64,000 nt of DNA from Pseudomonas allokribbensis (GCF_014863605.1 NZ_CP062252.1:1869001-1933000); one strand, 5' to 3'. Positions 1 to 9,219 are shown, counted from the first letter of the stretch. The notes: generated by a model from the letters alone, not told the origin. Made by a program: numbers and translations.

Positions 1-397
1 GACGCCAGATACGCGCCATTCCCAGCAGGTCGTCCGGGTCGGGGAGGGTGGGATTCTGTTCTTCGACCAGCAGCCAGGCGATGGCGGTGGCGTAACGCAG
101 GTTGACGGTGAGTTCGAGGTGCGGGCCGCTGAGAAAGGCATGCTGGCTGGCGAGGCCGCGAACCAGGCTGGCGCGCTCCGGATCGAGCGCCAGATAATGA
201 TCCCAGAGCGCCTGGTGGCGATGCTCGGCAATCCGGTACAGGCCGTGGCCGCGGCGGTCATGCAGGGCGGAACCGAGGGCGGACTGGCTGGCGGCGATGC
301 CCAGCAGCAGGGATTCGGCGGTGGCGCAGTGACGTCCCAGATAAATCAGCGTTGGACGGATCACATAGCGGCACAGTTCGCTGGCAGCGATACCCAT
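1..397 (-). CDS. Conserved hypothetical protein, 3' end cut by window
   Basis: The minus-strand frame is open from an ATG at 397 to the window edge, giving 132 codons with no stop. A GAGG ribosome-binding motif lies 5-10 bases ahead of the ATG. The visible protein starts MGIAASELCRYVIRPTLIYL, is rich in Ala, Leu and His/Arg, and has no signal peptide or obvious catalytic motif. I do not recognise a family with a known function. Codon use is typical of the surrounding GC-rich genes, so it looks like a real resident gene and not a shadow. The plus-strand open frame over the same bases lacks coding-like composition and was rejected. The C-terminus, and so the family, cannot be judged here. Confidence 0.7.
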   Translation of the reverse strand, partial: MGIAASELCRYVIRPTLIYLGRHCATAESLLLGIAASQSALGSALHDRRGHGLYRIAEHRHQALWDHYLALDPERASLVRGLASQHAFLSGPHLELTVNLRYATAIAWLLVEEQNPTLPDPDDLLGMARIWR

Positions 398-621
398 AAA
401 ACCCTCGGATCTTGTTATTGGGCGGCGAGACCTGAAGGGGAGCTTGGCAGCTGTGAATCGACTCAGGCCCGCCGGAAGCGGATCACGCCGCTTGAGTTGA
501 AGTGTAGTGTCATATTCGCGACGTAAAGGCCTGTTTTTAAAATATTTCCGGCGAGCAGTTATAACCGTTATATCGGTTGGTGCTTAACCGTGAGCGGCAA
601 AAAGAGAAACATCGGGCAATA

Positions 622-651
622 AAAAGCCCCGCGTTTCAGGCGGGGCTTTTG
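622..651 (-). terminator. Rho-independent terminator of the 674-898 gene
   Basis: A stem of AAGCCCCGC with its complement closes a short loop. On the minus strand it is followed by a run of five T. It sits about 25 bases past the stop codon of the 74-residue gene. Confidence 0.85.
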
Positions 652-673
652 CTTTTGCAGCCATTTCGGCCTC

Positions 674-898
674 TCAGGCGATCAATGCCTGACGGGTGCG
701 ATCAATCACGGCCTGCAGCGGTTCGGCGCTGGAGTACTGATCGGGGTACAGACGCTCGCTGTGGCGGGCGATCCCGTGTTCATTGACCACGGTGAAGCTG
801 AAGCAGCCTTTGCGAGCAGCCATGATCAGGCAGTTCATTGGAGCAAAAGCGTTGGTTAGGGTGCGAATGGCATCCTGAGTCTGGATTTGAGTAGACAT
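674..898 (-). CDS. Small conserved Pseudomonas protein, 74 aa, unknown function
   Basis: This encodes a 74-residue soluble protein with an ATG start at 898, an AGGA-type ribosome-binding motif (AGGAACACC) 7-12 bases upstream and a clear terminator after it. The body reads as a small alpha/beta domain: an N-terminal helix (DAIRTLTNAFAPM), a hydrophobic strand (CFSFTVVN), then SERLYPDQYS and a C-terminal helix (LQAVIDRTRQALI). It has no signal peptide or metal motif. The pattern resembles the short DUF3509-like proteins common in Pseudomonas, but I cannot confirm the family by eye. It stands alone as a monocistronic unit. Confidence 0.75.
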   Translation of the reverse strand: MSTQIQTQDAIRTLTNAFAPMNCLIMAARKGCFSFTVVNEHGIARHSERLYPDQYSSAEPLQAVIDRTRQALIA

Positions 899-1723
899 AG
901 TTATTAGGTGTTCCTACAAATGACACGGATAAGAACCGTGCAACGTTAAAACGTTCCAGTAACGTCGACCACCATTGGTCGAACGAAGAACCCGACTGGA
1001 ACAAAGCAGCCAGTTTGAAGCGCTGATAAGTTGGCGCGCTTGGGCTGGCAGGTAGGTACTTAGGAGGGCAGGCAACACATCGAGGGCAAAGGTTCTGGGC
1101 CCGGGGTGAAGATCCTGATCAATTTGCAGGTTGGTTCGGTCAGAGTAAGTGGTCTTCGCAACACCCTTTGCATTCGATTCAAAGGCTGTGTCGTCGCAAG
1201 ATTTACCTGGAAACCATCGAGGGGTCGGTCCCGCTTTGTCGGAGGAGGCTTCTCGGGGAGAAGGCTGACCGTGGGGTTTGTTCGACCGGAATTGACTTTC
1301 AGCTTGGTACTAACGCCGCGGATACTAACGGAACACTTCGAGGAAGGCAAACCTGATTTTTAAAAAGAACCAACAGACGGTGCCTCAAGCCCCGGCCCCG
1401 CCCCGATTTGGCTCACATTCCGACCGTCGGTCGTCGCAGAGGGCAAGCCGAACCCGCGAAGCGCAAGGGCTTATCCCCAACCCGGCTGCCAAAACGACCC
1501 GAAAAAGCGCACCGATATAACCGCGTAACAGGTACTTGTGCACATTAGTTGCGCGGACGGTAACGACGCTGTCACATCGATCCTGACCCCGGTGGCTGCC
1601 TGTAACGAAAGTTTAAGTCAATGAAAAACATCGCTTTTTTTTACTGGTGAAAAAATCGTCAGTTTGACTGCGGGCCCCATTCCACAAGGCTTTGCGGCGA
1701 GTCAGGGACGGTTGTCCACTGAG

Positions 1724-1746
1724 TTATCCACAGCTTCTGTGGATTG
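1724..1746. promoter_or_regulatory. Consensus DnaA box with a degenerate inverted partner
   Basis: Positions 1724-1732 read TTATCCACA, the consensus DnaA box. Positions 1738-1746 read TGTGGATTG, an inverted copy matching 7 of 9 bases. A third weak copy, TTGTCCACT, starts near 1711. The cluster lies about 45 bases upstream of the candidate promoter for the Sel1 gene. Confidence 0.5.
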
Positions 1747-1791
1747 TCCCGAGCGCTTGCTCTAGCACGGGCGTGCCGGGTTTTTTTCGAC

Positions 1792-1819
1792 TTTACCTGT
1801 GCGAAAAAAAGAGTAGAGT
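1792..1819 (+). promoter_or_regulatory. Candidate sigma-70 promoter for the Sel1 gene
   Basis: TTTACC at 1792-1797 and TAGAGT at 1814-1819 are separated by 16 bases, with the start codon about 33 bases further on. It was picked by eye from motif match and spacing only. Confidence 0.35.
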
Positions 1820-1851
1820 GGCGCGCCCTCCGATCTGTCCCACAGTGCTTT

Positions 1852-2175
1852 ATGAAGTTTCGCTCAGCTCCAGATTCTGTTACCTCCCAACCCTCTCGTG
1901 TTACCGCTCCCAAGCGATTTTCCGTGCGCGTGGCCGAATGGCTGCTGGACAGCCCGCGCCTGGGCGACAGCCAGAACGCCAAGCACCTCGCCGGCCGCCT
2001 GCTCAAGCAACCGGCCCGGGAAGGCGTGGTTGCTGCACAAAGTCGCCTTGGCCAGTTGATGTGCCGTGAGTGCGGCAATGCCCGGGATCGTCGTATCGGC
2101 CAGGACCTGCTGCGTCAGGCTGCCCGTGCGGGTGATCGACGTGCGCAACAGGAACTCGGCCTGATCGAAGACTGA
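1852..2175 (+). CDS. Sel1-repeat protein, 107 aa
   Basis: The protein has 107 residues when started at the ATG at 1852 (MKFRSAPDS). Longer upstream starts in the same frame run through the promoter region and were rejected. Residues about 30-100 hold two Sel1/TPR-like helix pairs: LAGRLLKQPAREGVVAAQSRLGQL is the first and LLRQAARAGDRRAQQELGLI the second, each with the small-residue A..G..AQ..LG pattern. Such repeats mediate protein-protein contacts. There is no signal peptide, so it is likely cytoplasmic. The ribosome-binding site is weak. It is co-oriented with rmuC 55 bases downstream, and a shared transcript is plausible. The partner is unknown. Confidence 0.75.
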   Translation: MKFRSAPDSVTSQPSRVTAPKRFSVRVAEWLLDSPRLGDSQNAKHLAGRLLKQPAREGVVAAQSRLGQLMCRECGNARDRRIGQDLLRQAARAGDRRAQQELGLIED

Positions 2176-2230
2176 GCTGTCCAAGACCTGACGCCTTGGT
2201 TAACCTTCAGACTTTATCGGATCGGCGGGA

Positions 2231-3715
2231 ATGACTATGGCGATGGACTTGACCAGCATCTTGCTCGGGTTGGCGGGCGCGGCCGTGCCGCTGCTGGCGC
2301 TGGCCTGGCAACTGCAGCGCCGGGCCAGTCATGGCGAGTCCGAAGTCGCGTTGCTCGAAGAACGACTGGCCATGGCACAAATGGCCCAGGACGGCCTCAA
2401 CGCCCAGCTCGAAGCCAGTCGCGACGAAGTCGCCGACCTCGGCCAGGCCAATGCCTCCAAACAAGCGGATCTTGCGGCCGTGCGCCGGGAAGTCGAACTG
2501 TTGCAGATCGAGCGCGACGACGCCCGTGACGCCGCTCATGCCTGGAACCTCGAGCGCGCCAACAAGGAAGCCGAGCTGCGGCGCCTGGACGCTCAGGCGG
2601 CTTCACTGAGTGCCGAGTTGCGTGAGCAGCAGGAAAGCCATCAGCAGCGTCTCGATGACCTGCAAGGTTCCCGTGACGAGTTGCGCGCCCAGTTCGCCGA
2701 ACTGGCCGGCAAGATCTTTGATGAACGTGAACAGCGTTTCGCCGAAACCAGTCAGCAGCGTCTCGGGCAGTTGCTCGACCCGTTGAAAGAGCGCATCCAG
2801 TCCTTCGAAAAGCGTGTCGAGGAAAGCTATCAGGCCGAAGCCCGCGAGCGCTTCTCGCTGGCCAAGGAGCTTGAGCGCCTGCAGCAACTGAACCTGCGCT
2901 TGAGCGATGAAGCGACCAACCTGACCCGCGCCCTGAAAGGCCAGAAAACCCAGGGCAACTGGGGCGAGCTGATTCTGGAGCGGGTCCTGGAACATGCCGG
3001 GCTGGAGAAGGGCCGCGAGTACCAGACCCAGGTCAACCTCAAGGGCCCGGACGGCGAGCGCTTTCAGCCGGACGTGATCATTTACCTGCCGGGCGATAAA
3101 CAAGTGGTGGTCGACTCCAAGGTCAGCCTCACGGCGTACCAGCAATACGTGGCGGCCGATGACGATGCGATTGGCCAGATCGCCATGAAGCAGCACGTGC
3201 TGTCGCTGCGCAGCCACGTCAAAGGCCTGGCCGGCAAGGACTACAAGCGTCTGGAAGGGCTGCACAGCCTCGATTTCGTCTTGCTGTTCGTGCCCATCGA
3301 AGCGGCGTTTTCTGCGGCGTTGCAAGCCGAGCCGACGCTGTTCCAGGAAGCCTTCGACCGCAACATCGTGATCGTCAGCCCGACCACGCTGCTCGCCACC
3401 CTGCGGGTCATCGACAGCCTGTGGAAGCAGGAGCGCCAGAGCCAGAACGCCCGGGAAATCGCCGAGCGTGCCGGATGGCTGTACGACAAGTTCGTGTTGT
3501 TCATTCAGGATCTGGACGAAGTCGGTAATCGTCTGCAACAGCTGGACAAAGCCTACAGCGCAGCGCGAAACAAGCTGACAGAAGGGCGCGGCAACCTTGT
3601 CAGCCGCAGCGAGCAGCTCAAACTGCTCGGCGCACGGGCCAGCAAGAGCCTGCCGGCAGATCTGCTGGAACGCGCAATGACCGATGCCGACGGCTTGGTC
3701 GAGCTGCCTGAATAA
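2231..3715 (+). CDS. rmuC: DNA recombination protein RmuC
   Basis: This 494-residue RmuC homologue is close to the usual family length. Residues about 5-25 form a single N-terminal membrane segment (ILLGLAGAAVPLLALAW). A long coiled coil spans about 30-210. The conserved RmuC domain covers about 225-430, with GNWGELILERVLEHAGLEKG and the PD-(D/E)xK-like core PDVIIY...VVVDSKVSL. Family knowledge: RmuC limits DNA inversions at short inverted repeats and is thought to act as a nuclease or DNA-end regulator. The start is uncertain. In-frame ATGs at 2231, 2237 and 2243 follow a GGCGGGA motif, and 2237 has the best spacing. The gene converges on the sensor kinase with only 23 bases between stops. 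Confidence 0.95.
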   Translation: MTMAMDLTSILLGLAGAAVPLLALAWQLQRRASHGESEVALLEERLAMAQMAQDGLNAQLEASRDEVADLGQANASKQADLAAVRREVELLQIERDDARDAAHAWNLERANKEAELRRLDAQAASLSAELREQQESHQQRLDDLQGSRDELRAQFAELAGKIFDEREQRFAETSQQRLGQLLDPLKERIQSFEKRVEESYQAEARERFSLAKELERLQQLNLRLSDEATNLTRALKGQKTQGNWGELILERVLEHAGLEKGREYQTQVNLKGPDGERFQPDVIIYLPGDKQVVVDSKVSLTAYQQYVAADDDAIGQIAMKQHVLSLRSHVKGLAGKDYKRLEGLHSLDFVLLFVPIEAAFSAALQAEPTLFQEAFDRNIVIVSPTTLLATLRVIDSLWKQERQSQNAREIAERAGWLYDKFVLFIQDLDEVGNRLQQLDKAYSAARNKLTEGRGNLVSRSEQLKLLGARASKSLPADLLERAMTDADGLVELPE

Positions 3716-3738
3716 GCGGCGTTGTCAGAGCGGCGCTT

Positions 3739-6700
3739 TTAGAGAGGCAAATAGCGACTCAACAACGCCCGTAACGCCGCCGGTTTCACCGGTTTGGCCA
3801 GGTAATCCAGCCCCGCCGCGTGCACCTGTGCCACGGTTTCCGGATGTCCGTCGGCGCTGATCACCACGCCGGGCACCGGTTCGCCCAGGCTCGTACGCAA
3901 CCAGGCCATCAGATCGGTGCCGGTCTCACCGTGGTCGAGGTGGAAATCCACCAGCGCCAGTTGCGGCCGCACCCCATCGTTGAGCAGGGCCGCGCATTCC
4001 TCGCGGTTGCGCGCCGTCCACACCTGACAACCCCAGCGCGTGAGCAGGCTGTTCATGCCGATCAGAATGCTGTCTTCGTTGTCGATGCACAGCACCTGCG
4101 CGCCGCTGTGCAACTTGCCGTTGAGTTCGACCGCAGCGCTCGGCTGGGCAGTCTGCGTGCGGGCCAGCGGCACCCGCACACTGAACACGCTGCCGCGCCC
4201 CGGCCATGAACGCACGCGCAAGGTGTGCCCGAGCACCCGGCACAAGCCGTCGGCAATCGCCAGGCCCAGGCCCAGGCCTTTCTCGGCGCGGGTCTGGTGG
4301 CTGTCGAGGCGTTTGAATTCCTCGAAAATCACTTGTTGCTTGTCTTCCGGAATCCCCGGTCCGCGATCCCAGACCTCCAGGCAAATCTCGCCCTGTCGCC
4401 GGCGCACGCCCAGCAACACCGGGCCTTTTGCATAGCGGAAGGCATTGGTGAGGAAGTTTTGCAGGATCCGCCGTAGCAACTTGATGTCGCTGTCGATGCG
4501 CAAATGACTGCCGCGCACCCGGAAATTCAGGCCCTGTTCCTGCGCCAGCGCCTTGAACTCCGCGCCGAGAATATCGAACAGCTCATTGACCGCGAACGGC
4601 TTGCGATCCGGGTTGATCTTGCCGTTTTCCAGGCGGGAAATGTCCAGCAAGTCGCTGATCAGGTCTTCGGCCGAACGCAGCGAACTGTCCAGGTGCTGCA
4701 CCAGTTTCTGCGCTTCGCCGCTCAAGCCGTCGTCCTGATGGGAGAGGGCGGCGGAGAACAGCCGCGCGGCGTTCAATGGCTGCATCAAGTCGTGGCTGAC
4801 CGCTGCCAGAAAGCGGGTTTTCGACTGGTTGGCCGCTTCTGCGTTGCCCTTGGCCTCTGTCAGCGCGACGTTGAGTTGCGACAGTTCCTGAGTGCGTTCA
4901 CTGACCCGTTGTTCCAGCCCTTCGTTGGCCTCGGTCAGCGCCTGCTCGGCTTCACGGAACGCGGTGATGTCGGTGAAGCTCATGACGAAACCGCCACCGG
5001 GCATCGGGTTGCCGATCAGCTCGATCACCCGGCCGTTGGGGAACAGTCGTTCAGACGTGTGGGCGCGGCCCTGACGCATCCAGTGCAGGCGGCGGGCGAC
5101 GTGGACCTCCGCTTCGCCGGGACCACACAAGCCGCGCTCGGCGTTGTAGCGAATGATGTCGGCAATCGGCCGGCCGACGCTGATCAAACCGTCCGGGTAG
5201 TTGAACAGCTCCAGATAGCGCCGGTTCCAGGCCACCAGTTTCAGCGACTGGTCGACCACGCTGATGCCCTGCGTGATGTTCTCGATGGCGCCTTGCAGCA
5301 GCGCGCGGTTGAACTGCAACACTTCCGAGGCTTCGTCGGCGATCCGGACGACGTCCTCCAGCTGCATTTCCCGACCTTCGATGGCGGCTTTTACTACAGC
5401 CCGTGTCGAAGACGCGCCAAGGACACCGGCCAGCAAACGTTCGGTGTGGGCGATCCATTCACCGTCGGCGTTCTGGTTCGGGTTGAAGCCTTTGCCCTGA
5501 CGATAAGCGAAGCGGATGAAGCTCTGGCGCGCACGCTCTTCGCCGACAAACCGTGCGGCCAGTTGCAGTAAGTCGTCGATCTGCACCGCCAGCATCGAGC
5601 GTGCGCTGGGCCGGGCACTGATTTCCTGACCGATGAAACGCCCGGCCTGCCAGTGTTCCGACACCCGGGTGCGCGACAACACCGAGACCCAGGCGAACAA
5701 CGTGAAGTTACCCGCCAACGACAGCACCACGCCTTGGGTCAGCGGGGTGATCGGCAGGTTCAGCGGGTTGCTGTGCAGCCAGGCCAGGCCGGGGAACGTG
5801 TCCAGCGACCAGCCGAGGCTGCGGGCGGCAATCGGCAAGATCAGGGTGTAGAACCACAGGAATGTGCCGGCGGCGAGACCGGCGAACACGCCTCGGCGGT
5901 TGGCCTGTTTCCAGTACAGCGCGCCGAGCATGGCCGGTGCCAGTTGGGTCACGGCGGCGAAGGCAATCTGGCCGATGGTCGCCAGGCTCGCGGTGGAGCC
6001 AAGCAGGCGGTAGCTGACGTAAGCCAGCAACAGAATGACCACGATGCTGACCCGGCGCACCGAGAGCATCCACTGACGGAACACTTCGAACGGCCGCTCG
6101 GCATTGTTGCGCCGCAACAGCCACGGCAACAGCATGTCGTTGGAGACCATGGTCGACAGCGCCACACTCGCCACGATCACCATGCCGGTGGCCGCCGAGG
6201 CGCCGCCAATGAACGCCAGCATCGCCAGCGCCGGGTGGGCCTGGGCCAGCGGCAGGCTGATGACGAAAGAGTCCGGGATGACGGAGCTGGGCAACATCAT
6301 CTGACCGGCCAGGGCGATCGGGACTACAAACAGCGCCGCCAACGCGAGATAGGCCGGGAACACCCATTTGGCCAGACGCAAGTCCTGCGGGTCGATGTTC
6401 TCCACTACCGTCACATGGAACTGCCGGGGCAGGCAGATGATCGCCATCATCGCCACGCCGGTCTGCACCACCATCGACGGCCAGTTGATGGTTTCTTTCC
6501 AGTATTCCTCAAGGCGCGGGGCGAGCATTGCCTGATTGAACAGGTCGTCGAAGCCGTCATACAGGCCATAAGTGACGAAGGCGCCGACGGCGAGGAAGGC
6601 GAACAACTTCACCAGCGACTCGAACGCAATCGCCAGCACCATGCCCCGGTGGTGCTCGGTGGCGTCGAGGTTGCGCGTGCCGAAAACGATGGTGAACAGC

Positions 6701-7209
6701 GCCAGCACCAGAGACACGATCAGCGCCGTGTCCTGGGCGCGGGTGCCCATGGCGTCGGCACCGGCACCGATCAGCAGGTTTACCCCGAGGACAATGCCTT
6801 TGAGTTGCAAGGCTATATAAGGCAGGACACCCACGAGGCAGATCAGCGCGACCACCACCGCCAGCGATTGGGATTTGCCATACCGGGCGGCGATGAAGTC
6901 GGCGATGGAGGTGATGTTCTCCTGCTTGCTGATCATCACCATTTTTTGCAGGACCCATGGCGCGCCCAGCAACAGCAGGATCGGCCCGAGGTAAATCGGC
7001 AGGAAAGACCAGAGCTGTTCGGCCGCCTGACCGACCGCGCCAAAGAACGTCCAGCTGGTGCAGTAGACCGCCAGCGACAGGCTGTACACCCAGGCACGCA
7101 TCCGCGGCGGCAACGGCGCGCTGCGACGGTCGCCGTAGAAGGCGATGGCGAACATGATGGCCATATAGGCCAGGGCGACGGCGGCGATCAGCCCGCTGGA
7201 CAACGACAT
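3739..7209 (-). CDS. mxtR: SSS-domain hybrid sensor histidine kinase, MxtR/CrbS-like
   Basis: This 1156-residue membrane sensor starts with a sodium:solute symporter domain of about 13 helices (residues about 1-520). A PAS domain follows near 645-750 (AIENITQGISVVDQSLKLVAW), then a coiled linker. The HisKA domain has its phosphoacceptor His in SHDLMQPL near 804. The HATPase domain has N (NFLTNAFRYAKG), G1 (DRGPGIPED) and G2 (GLGLGLAIADG) boxes. A C-terminal receiver has its phospho-Asp in LVDFHLDHG near 1088 and the Lys in LAKPVKP. This architecture matches Pseudomonas MxtR (PA3271-type) and Vibrio CrbS. Both work with a LuxR-type regulator to control acetyl-CoA synthetase and acetate use. 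The partner regulator is not adjacent. The start is supported by a GGAG motif. Orthology rests on architecture, not alignment. Confidence 0.88.
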   Translation of the reverse strand: MSLSSGLIAAVALAYMAIMFAIAFYGDRRSAPLPPRMRAWVYSLSLAVYCTSWTFFGAVGQAAEQLWSFLPIYLGPILLLLGAPWVLQKMVMISKQENITSIADFIAARYGKSQSLAVVVALICLVGVLPYIALQLKGIVLGVNLLIGAGADAMGTRAQDTALIVSLVLALFTIVFGTRNLDATEHHRGMVLAIAFESLVKLFAFLAVGAFVTYGLYDGFDDLFNQAMLAPRLEEYWKETINWPSMVVQTGVAMMAIICLPRQFHVTVVENIDPQDLRLAKWVFPAYLALAALFVVPIALAGQMMLPSSVIPDSFVISLPLAQAHPALAMLAFIGGASAATGMVIVASVALSTMVSNDMLLPWLLRRNNAERPFEVFRQWMLSVRRVSIVVILLLAYVSYRLLGSTASLATIGQIAFAAVTQLAPAMLGALYWKQANRRGVFAGLAAGTFLWFYTLILPIAARSLGWSLDTFPGLAWLHSNPLNLPITPLTQGVVLSLAGNFTLFAWVSVLSRTRVSEHWQAGRFIGQEISARPSARSMLAVQIDDLLQLAARFVGEERARQSFIRFAYRQGKGFNPNQNADGEWIAHTERLLAGVLGASSTRAVVKAAIEGREMQLEDVVRIADEASEVLQFNRALLQGAIENITQGISVVDQSLKLVAWNRRYLELFNYPDGLISVGRPIADIIRYNAERGLCGPGEAEVHVARRLHWMRQGRAHTSERLFPNGRVIELIGNPMPGGGFVMSFTDITAFREAEQALTEANEGLEQRVSERTQELSQLNVALTEAKGNAEAANQSKTRFLAAVSHDLMQPLNAARLFSAALSHQDDGLSGEAQKLVQHLDSSLRSAEDLISDLLDISRLENGKINPDRKPFAVNELFDILGAEFKALAQEQGLNFRVRGSHLRIDSDIKLLRRILQNFLTNAFRYAKGPVLLGVRRRQGEICLEVWDRGPGIPEDKQQVIFEEFKRLDSHQTRAEKGLGLGLAIADGLCRVLGHTLRVRSWPGRGSVFSVRVPLARTQTAQPSAAVELNGKLHSGAQVLCIDNEDSILIGMNSLLTRWGCQVWTARNREECAALLNDGVRPQLALVDFHLDHGETGTDLMAWLRTSLGEPVPGVVISADGHPETVAQVHAAGLDYLAKPVKPAALRALLSRYLPL

Positions 7210-7319
7210 GGAGCACTCCCGACAAAATACGACCGGACTCGCGTCCGGCCAGACAGTCTCGCATGTGCGCGGCGGTTAGTCAGTGTCGACCAAGGTCGTG
7301 GCGTGGCGGGGTGTCGCAG

Positions 7320-7343
7320 GCGCAGAACCGGGCGGTTCTGCGC
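7320..7343 (-). terminator. Hairpin after the TetR gene
   Basis: A perfect 10-bp stem, GCGCAGAACC with its complement, encloses a 4-base loop just past the TetR stop codon. It lacks a T run, so its strength as a terminator is uncertain. Confidence 0.5.
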
Positions 7344-7345
7344 TG

Positions 7346-7888
7346 TCAGTCCTGACGCAGCGCGATGTCGATCAGTCGGTGCAGTTCTTCGACTTCCAGC
7401 GGCGCCACGGCAAACAGGATGCGGAACACCGTTGGCGAAACCACCAGGTTGATCAGGTGATCCACGCTCGGTGGCGACTGATCCGGGAAGCGATCGACAA
7501 TGGTCTGCAACTGATCGGCAATGATCGCGATGCAGAATCCCGGTGTGGCGCTGGCCTGCACGTCGCGCATGACATTGCGCCCCGGCTCGGAACTCATTTC
7601 GTCCAGATACTGCTCGGCCCAGGCGCGGATATCGCCGCGCAGGCTGCCGGTTTCCAGCGGATCGCTTTCAGGGCGCAGGCGGGCGAGGGCGACGTCGGCG
7701 AGCAGCGCCGACAGATCGCCCCAGCGCCGATAAATGGTCGAGGGCGTGACCCCGGCCCGCGCGGCAATCTGCGGAACGGTCACGGTGGAGCGCTCCTGCT
7801 CTTCGAGGAGTGCGCGCACGGCGCCGTGAATCGATTCCTGTACCCGGGCGCTTCGGCCGCCGGGACGGCTACTTTCTTTAATAGGCAT
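7346..7888 (-). CDS. TetR-family transcriptional regulator
   Basis: The protein is 180 residues from the ATG at 7888 (MPIKESSRPGG). A longer frame reaching 8056 runs into the divergent MFS gene and was not used. The N-terminal helix-turn-helix at about 35-60 reads VTVPQIAARAGVTPSTIYRRWG, a textbook TetR recognition motif. The C-terminal ligand/dimer domain carries the TetR_C pattern (LRGDIRAWAEQYLDE, RFPDQSPPSVDHLI). It is divergent from the MFS transporter at 7980 with 91 bases between starts, so it most likely represses itself and that exporter. The ligand is unknown. Confidence 0.9.
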   Translation of the reverse strand: MPIKESSRPGGRSARVQESIHGAVRALLEEQERSTVTVPQIAARAGVTPSTIYRRWGDLSALLADVALARLRPESDPLETGSLRGDIRAWAEQYLDEMSSEPGRNVMRDVQASATPGFCIAIIADQLQTIVDRFPDQSPPSVDHLINLVVSPTVFRILFAVAPLEVEELHRLIDIALRQD

Positions 7889-7905
7889 GTGCCAGACCTT
7901 AACAC

Positions 7906-7966
7906 AAAGAATTTGCTTTAAGCGCAAGTCGGGAGCACACTCCGCAAAAGCAAAAAAATAGCTTTT
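7906..7966. promoter_or_regulatory. Candidate operators between TetR and MFS genes
   Basis: Two short inverted repeats fall in the divergent control region: AAAG-6-CTTT at 7906-7919 and AAAAGC-9-GCTTTT at 7946-7966. The second overlaps the MFS leader just before its ribosome-binding site. Either could be the TetR operator. Confidence 0.3.
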
Positions 7967-7979
7967 AAGGAGTATGTCC

Positions 7980-9167
7980 ATGACCCGCCTTGCTTCCAAC
8001 CGTTCCAGCCTGTGGTTTCTGGCGATCACCTTACTCAGTTTTCTCGCCGCTTCCACCGCGCCGACGCCGTTGTATCACCTGTACCAGGATCACCTGCATT
8101 TCTCGGCGGCGCTGCTGACCCTGATTTTCGGCGTTTACGCGCTGAGTCTGCTGGCCGCGCTGCTGACGGTCGGTTCGCTGTCGGATCACCTGGGCCGCAA
8201 ACCGGTGATTTTCACCGCCGTGGTCCTGAATGCCCTGGCGATGCTGCTGTTTGTCTACGCCGACAGCGTGGGCTGGCTGATCGTCGCGCGGGTGCTGCAA
8301 GGGTTTGCCACTGGCATGGCCACTGCCGTGTTGAGCGCGACACTGCTGGACACCGATCGCCAGCAAGGGCCGCTGATCAACAGCGTCGCGCCGTTGCTCG
8401 GCATGGCGCTCGGTGCGATGGGTTGCGGTTTGCTGGCGGAATTCGCGCCCGCGCCACTGCAACTGACCTATTGGCTGCTGCTCGTGCTGTTTGTGTTGCA
8501 GGGGATTTATGTCTGGCGCTTGCCGGAAAGCGTCTCGCCGCAAGCGGGGGCCTGGGCCTCGTTGCGGCCGACCCTGCATGTACCGGTTCAGGCGCGCTCG
8601 ACGCTGTGGCGAGTGTTGCCGCTGAACACCGCGACCTGGGCGCTCGGCGGTTTTTATGCCTCGCTGGCACCGTCACTGGTGCGCACGGCGACCGGTTCCA
8701 CCTCCAATCTGATCGGCGGCGCGACTGTGGCGGCGTTGACCGTGACCGGTGCACTTATGATTTTCACCTTGCGCAATCGTCCAGCCTCCCGGGCGCTGCA
8801 ACTCGGCGCAAGCCTGTTGCCGGCCGGCATCGTGCTGATTCTGTTGGGGGTGCACAGCGCCAGTCTGTCACTGTTCTTTTTCGGCACGCTGGTCGCCGGT
8901 TGTGGATTTGGCTCCGGTTTTCTCGGTGCGGTGCGCAGTCTGGTGCCGCTGGCGTTACCCCATGAACGGGCGGGGTTGATGTCGGCATTTTATGTGCTGA
9001 GTTACTTGGCGTTCTGCCTGCCGGCATTGCTGGCCGGGCACTTCACCCACAGCCAGGGCCTGCTGGCCACCACCGATGTGTATGGTGCGGTGCTGATCGT
9101 GCTGGCGGTCGGCGCGCTGCTGATGAGTTTCCGTCCACAAGCGGCCAAGACCTGTAGCGCGCCATAA
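7980..9167 (+). CDS. MFS transporter
   Basis: The protein is 395 residues with 12 hydrophobic segments. The major facilitator signature between helices 2 and 3 is present as GSLSDHLGRKPV (about residues 62-73). Of two in-frame ATGs, 7974 is only one base after the AAGGAG site, while 7980 has proper 7-base spacing, so 7980 was chosen. It is divergent from, and probably repressed by, the adjacent TetR regulator. That arrangement is typical of drug or metabolite exporters. The sequence does not reveal the substrate. Family members act in the inner membrane as proton-driven carriers. Confidence 0.88.
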   Translation: MTRLASNRSSLWFLAITLLSFLAASTAPTPLYHLYQDHLHFSAALLTLIFGVYALSLLAALLTVGSLSDHLGRKPVIFTAVVLNALAMLLFVYADSVGWLIVARVLQGFATGMATAVLSATLLDTDRQQGPLINSVAPLLGMALGAMGCGLLAEFAPAPLQLTYWLLLVLFVLQGIYVWRLPESVSPQAGAWASLRPTLHVPVQARSTLWRVLPLNTATWALGGFYASLAPSLVRTATGSTSNLIGGATVAALTVTGALMIFTLRNRPASRALQLGASLLPAGIVLILLGVHSASLSLFFFGTLVAGCGFGSGFLGAVRSLVPLALPHERAGLMSAFYVLSYLAFCLPALLAGHFTHSQGLLATTDVYGAVLIVLAVGALLMSFRPQAAKTCSAP

Positions 9168-9219
9168 GCCGGCGGATTCGGTTAGCCTTGGCCAGCCCAT
9201 TCTTCTCACGGATCGACTC

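Larger units (their letters stand above)
899..1851. other. Gene-poor 950-bp region
   Basis: No open frame here has convincing coding character. The longest candidates are an 85-codon plus frame at 1106-1363 and an overlapping 96-codon minus frame at 1060-1350. Both are rich in Arg or Pro, match nothing I recognise and lack good ribosome-binding sites. The right part (1620-1850) is locally AT-rich. It holds DnaA-box-like sites near 1710-1746, a GCAC/GTGC hairpin followed by seven T near 1765-1787, and a plausible promoter for the Sel1 gene. A small RNA ending at that hairpin is possible but not demonstrated. Confidence 0.5.

Noticed and set aside
1060..1363. Overlapping ORFs on both strands in the 5' gene-free region
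   Set aside because: Neither has coding-like composition, a good ribosome-binding site or a recognisable domain.
5653..7452. 599-codon plus-strand ORF
   Set aside because: Its His/Gln/Arg-rich translation is the antisense shadow of the sensor kinase gene.
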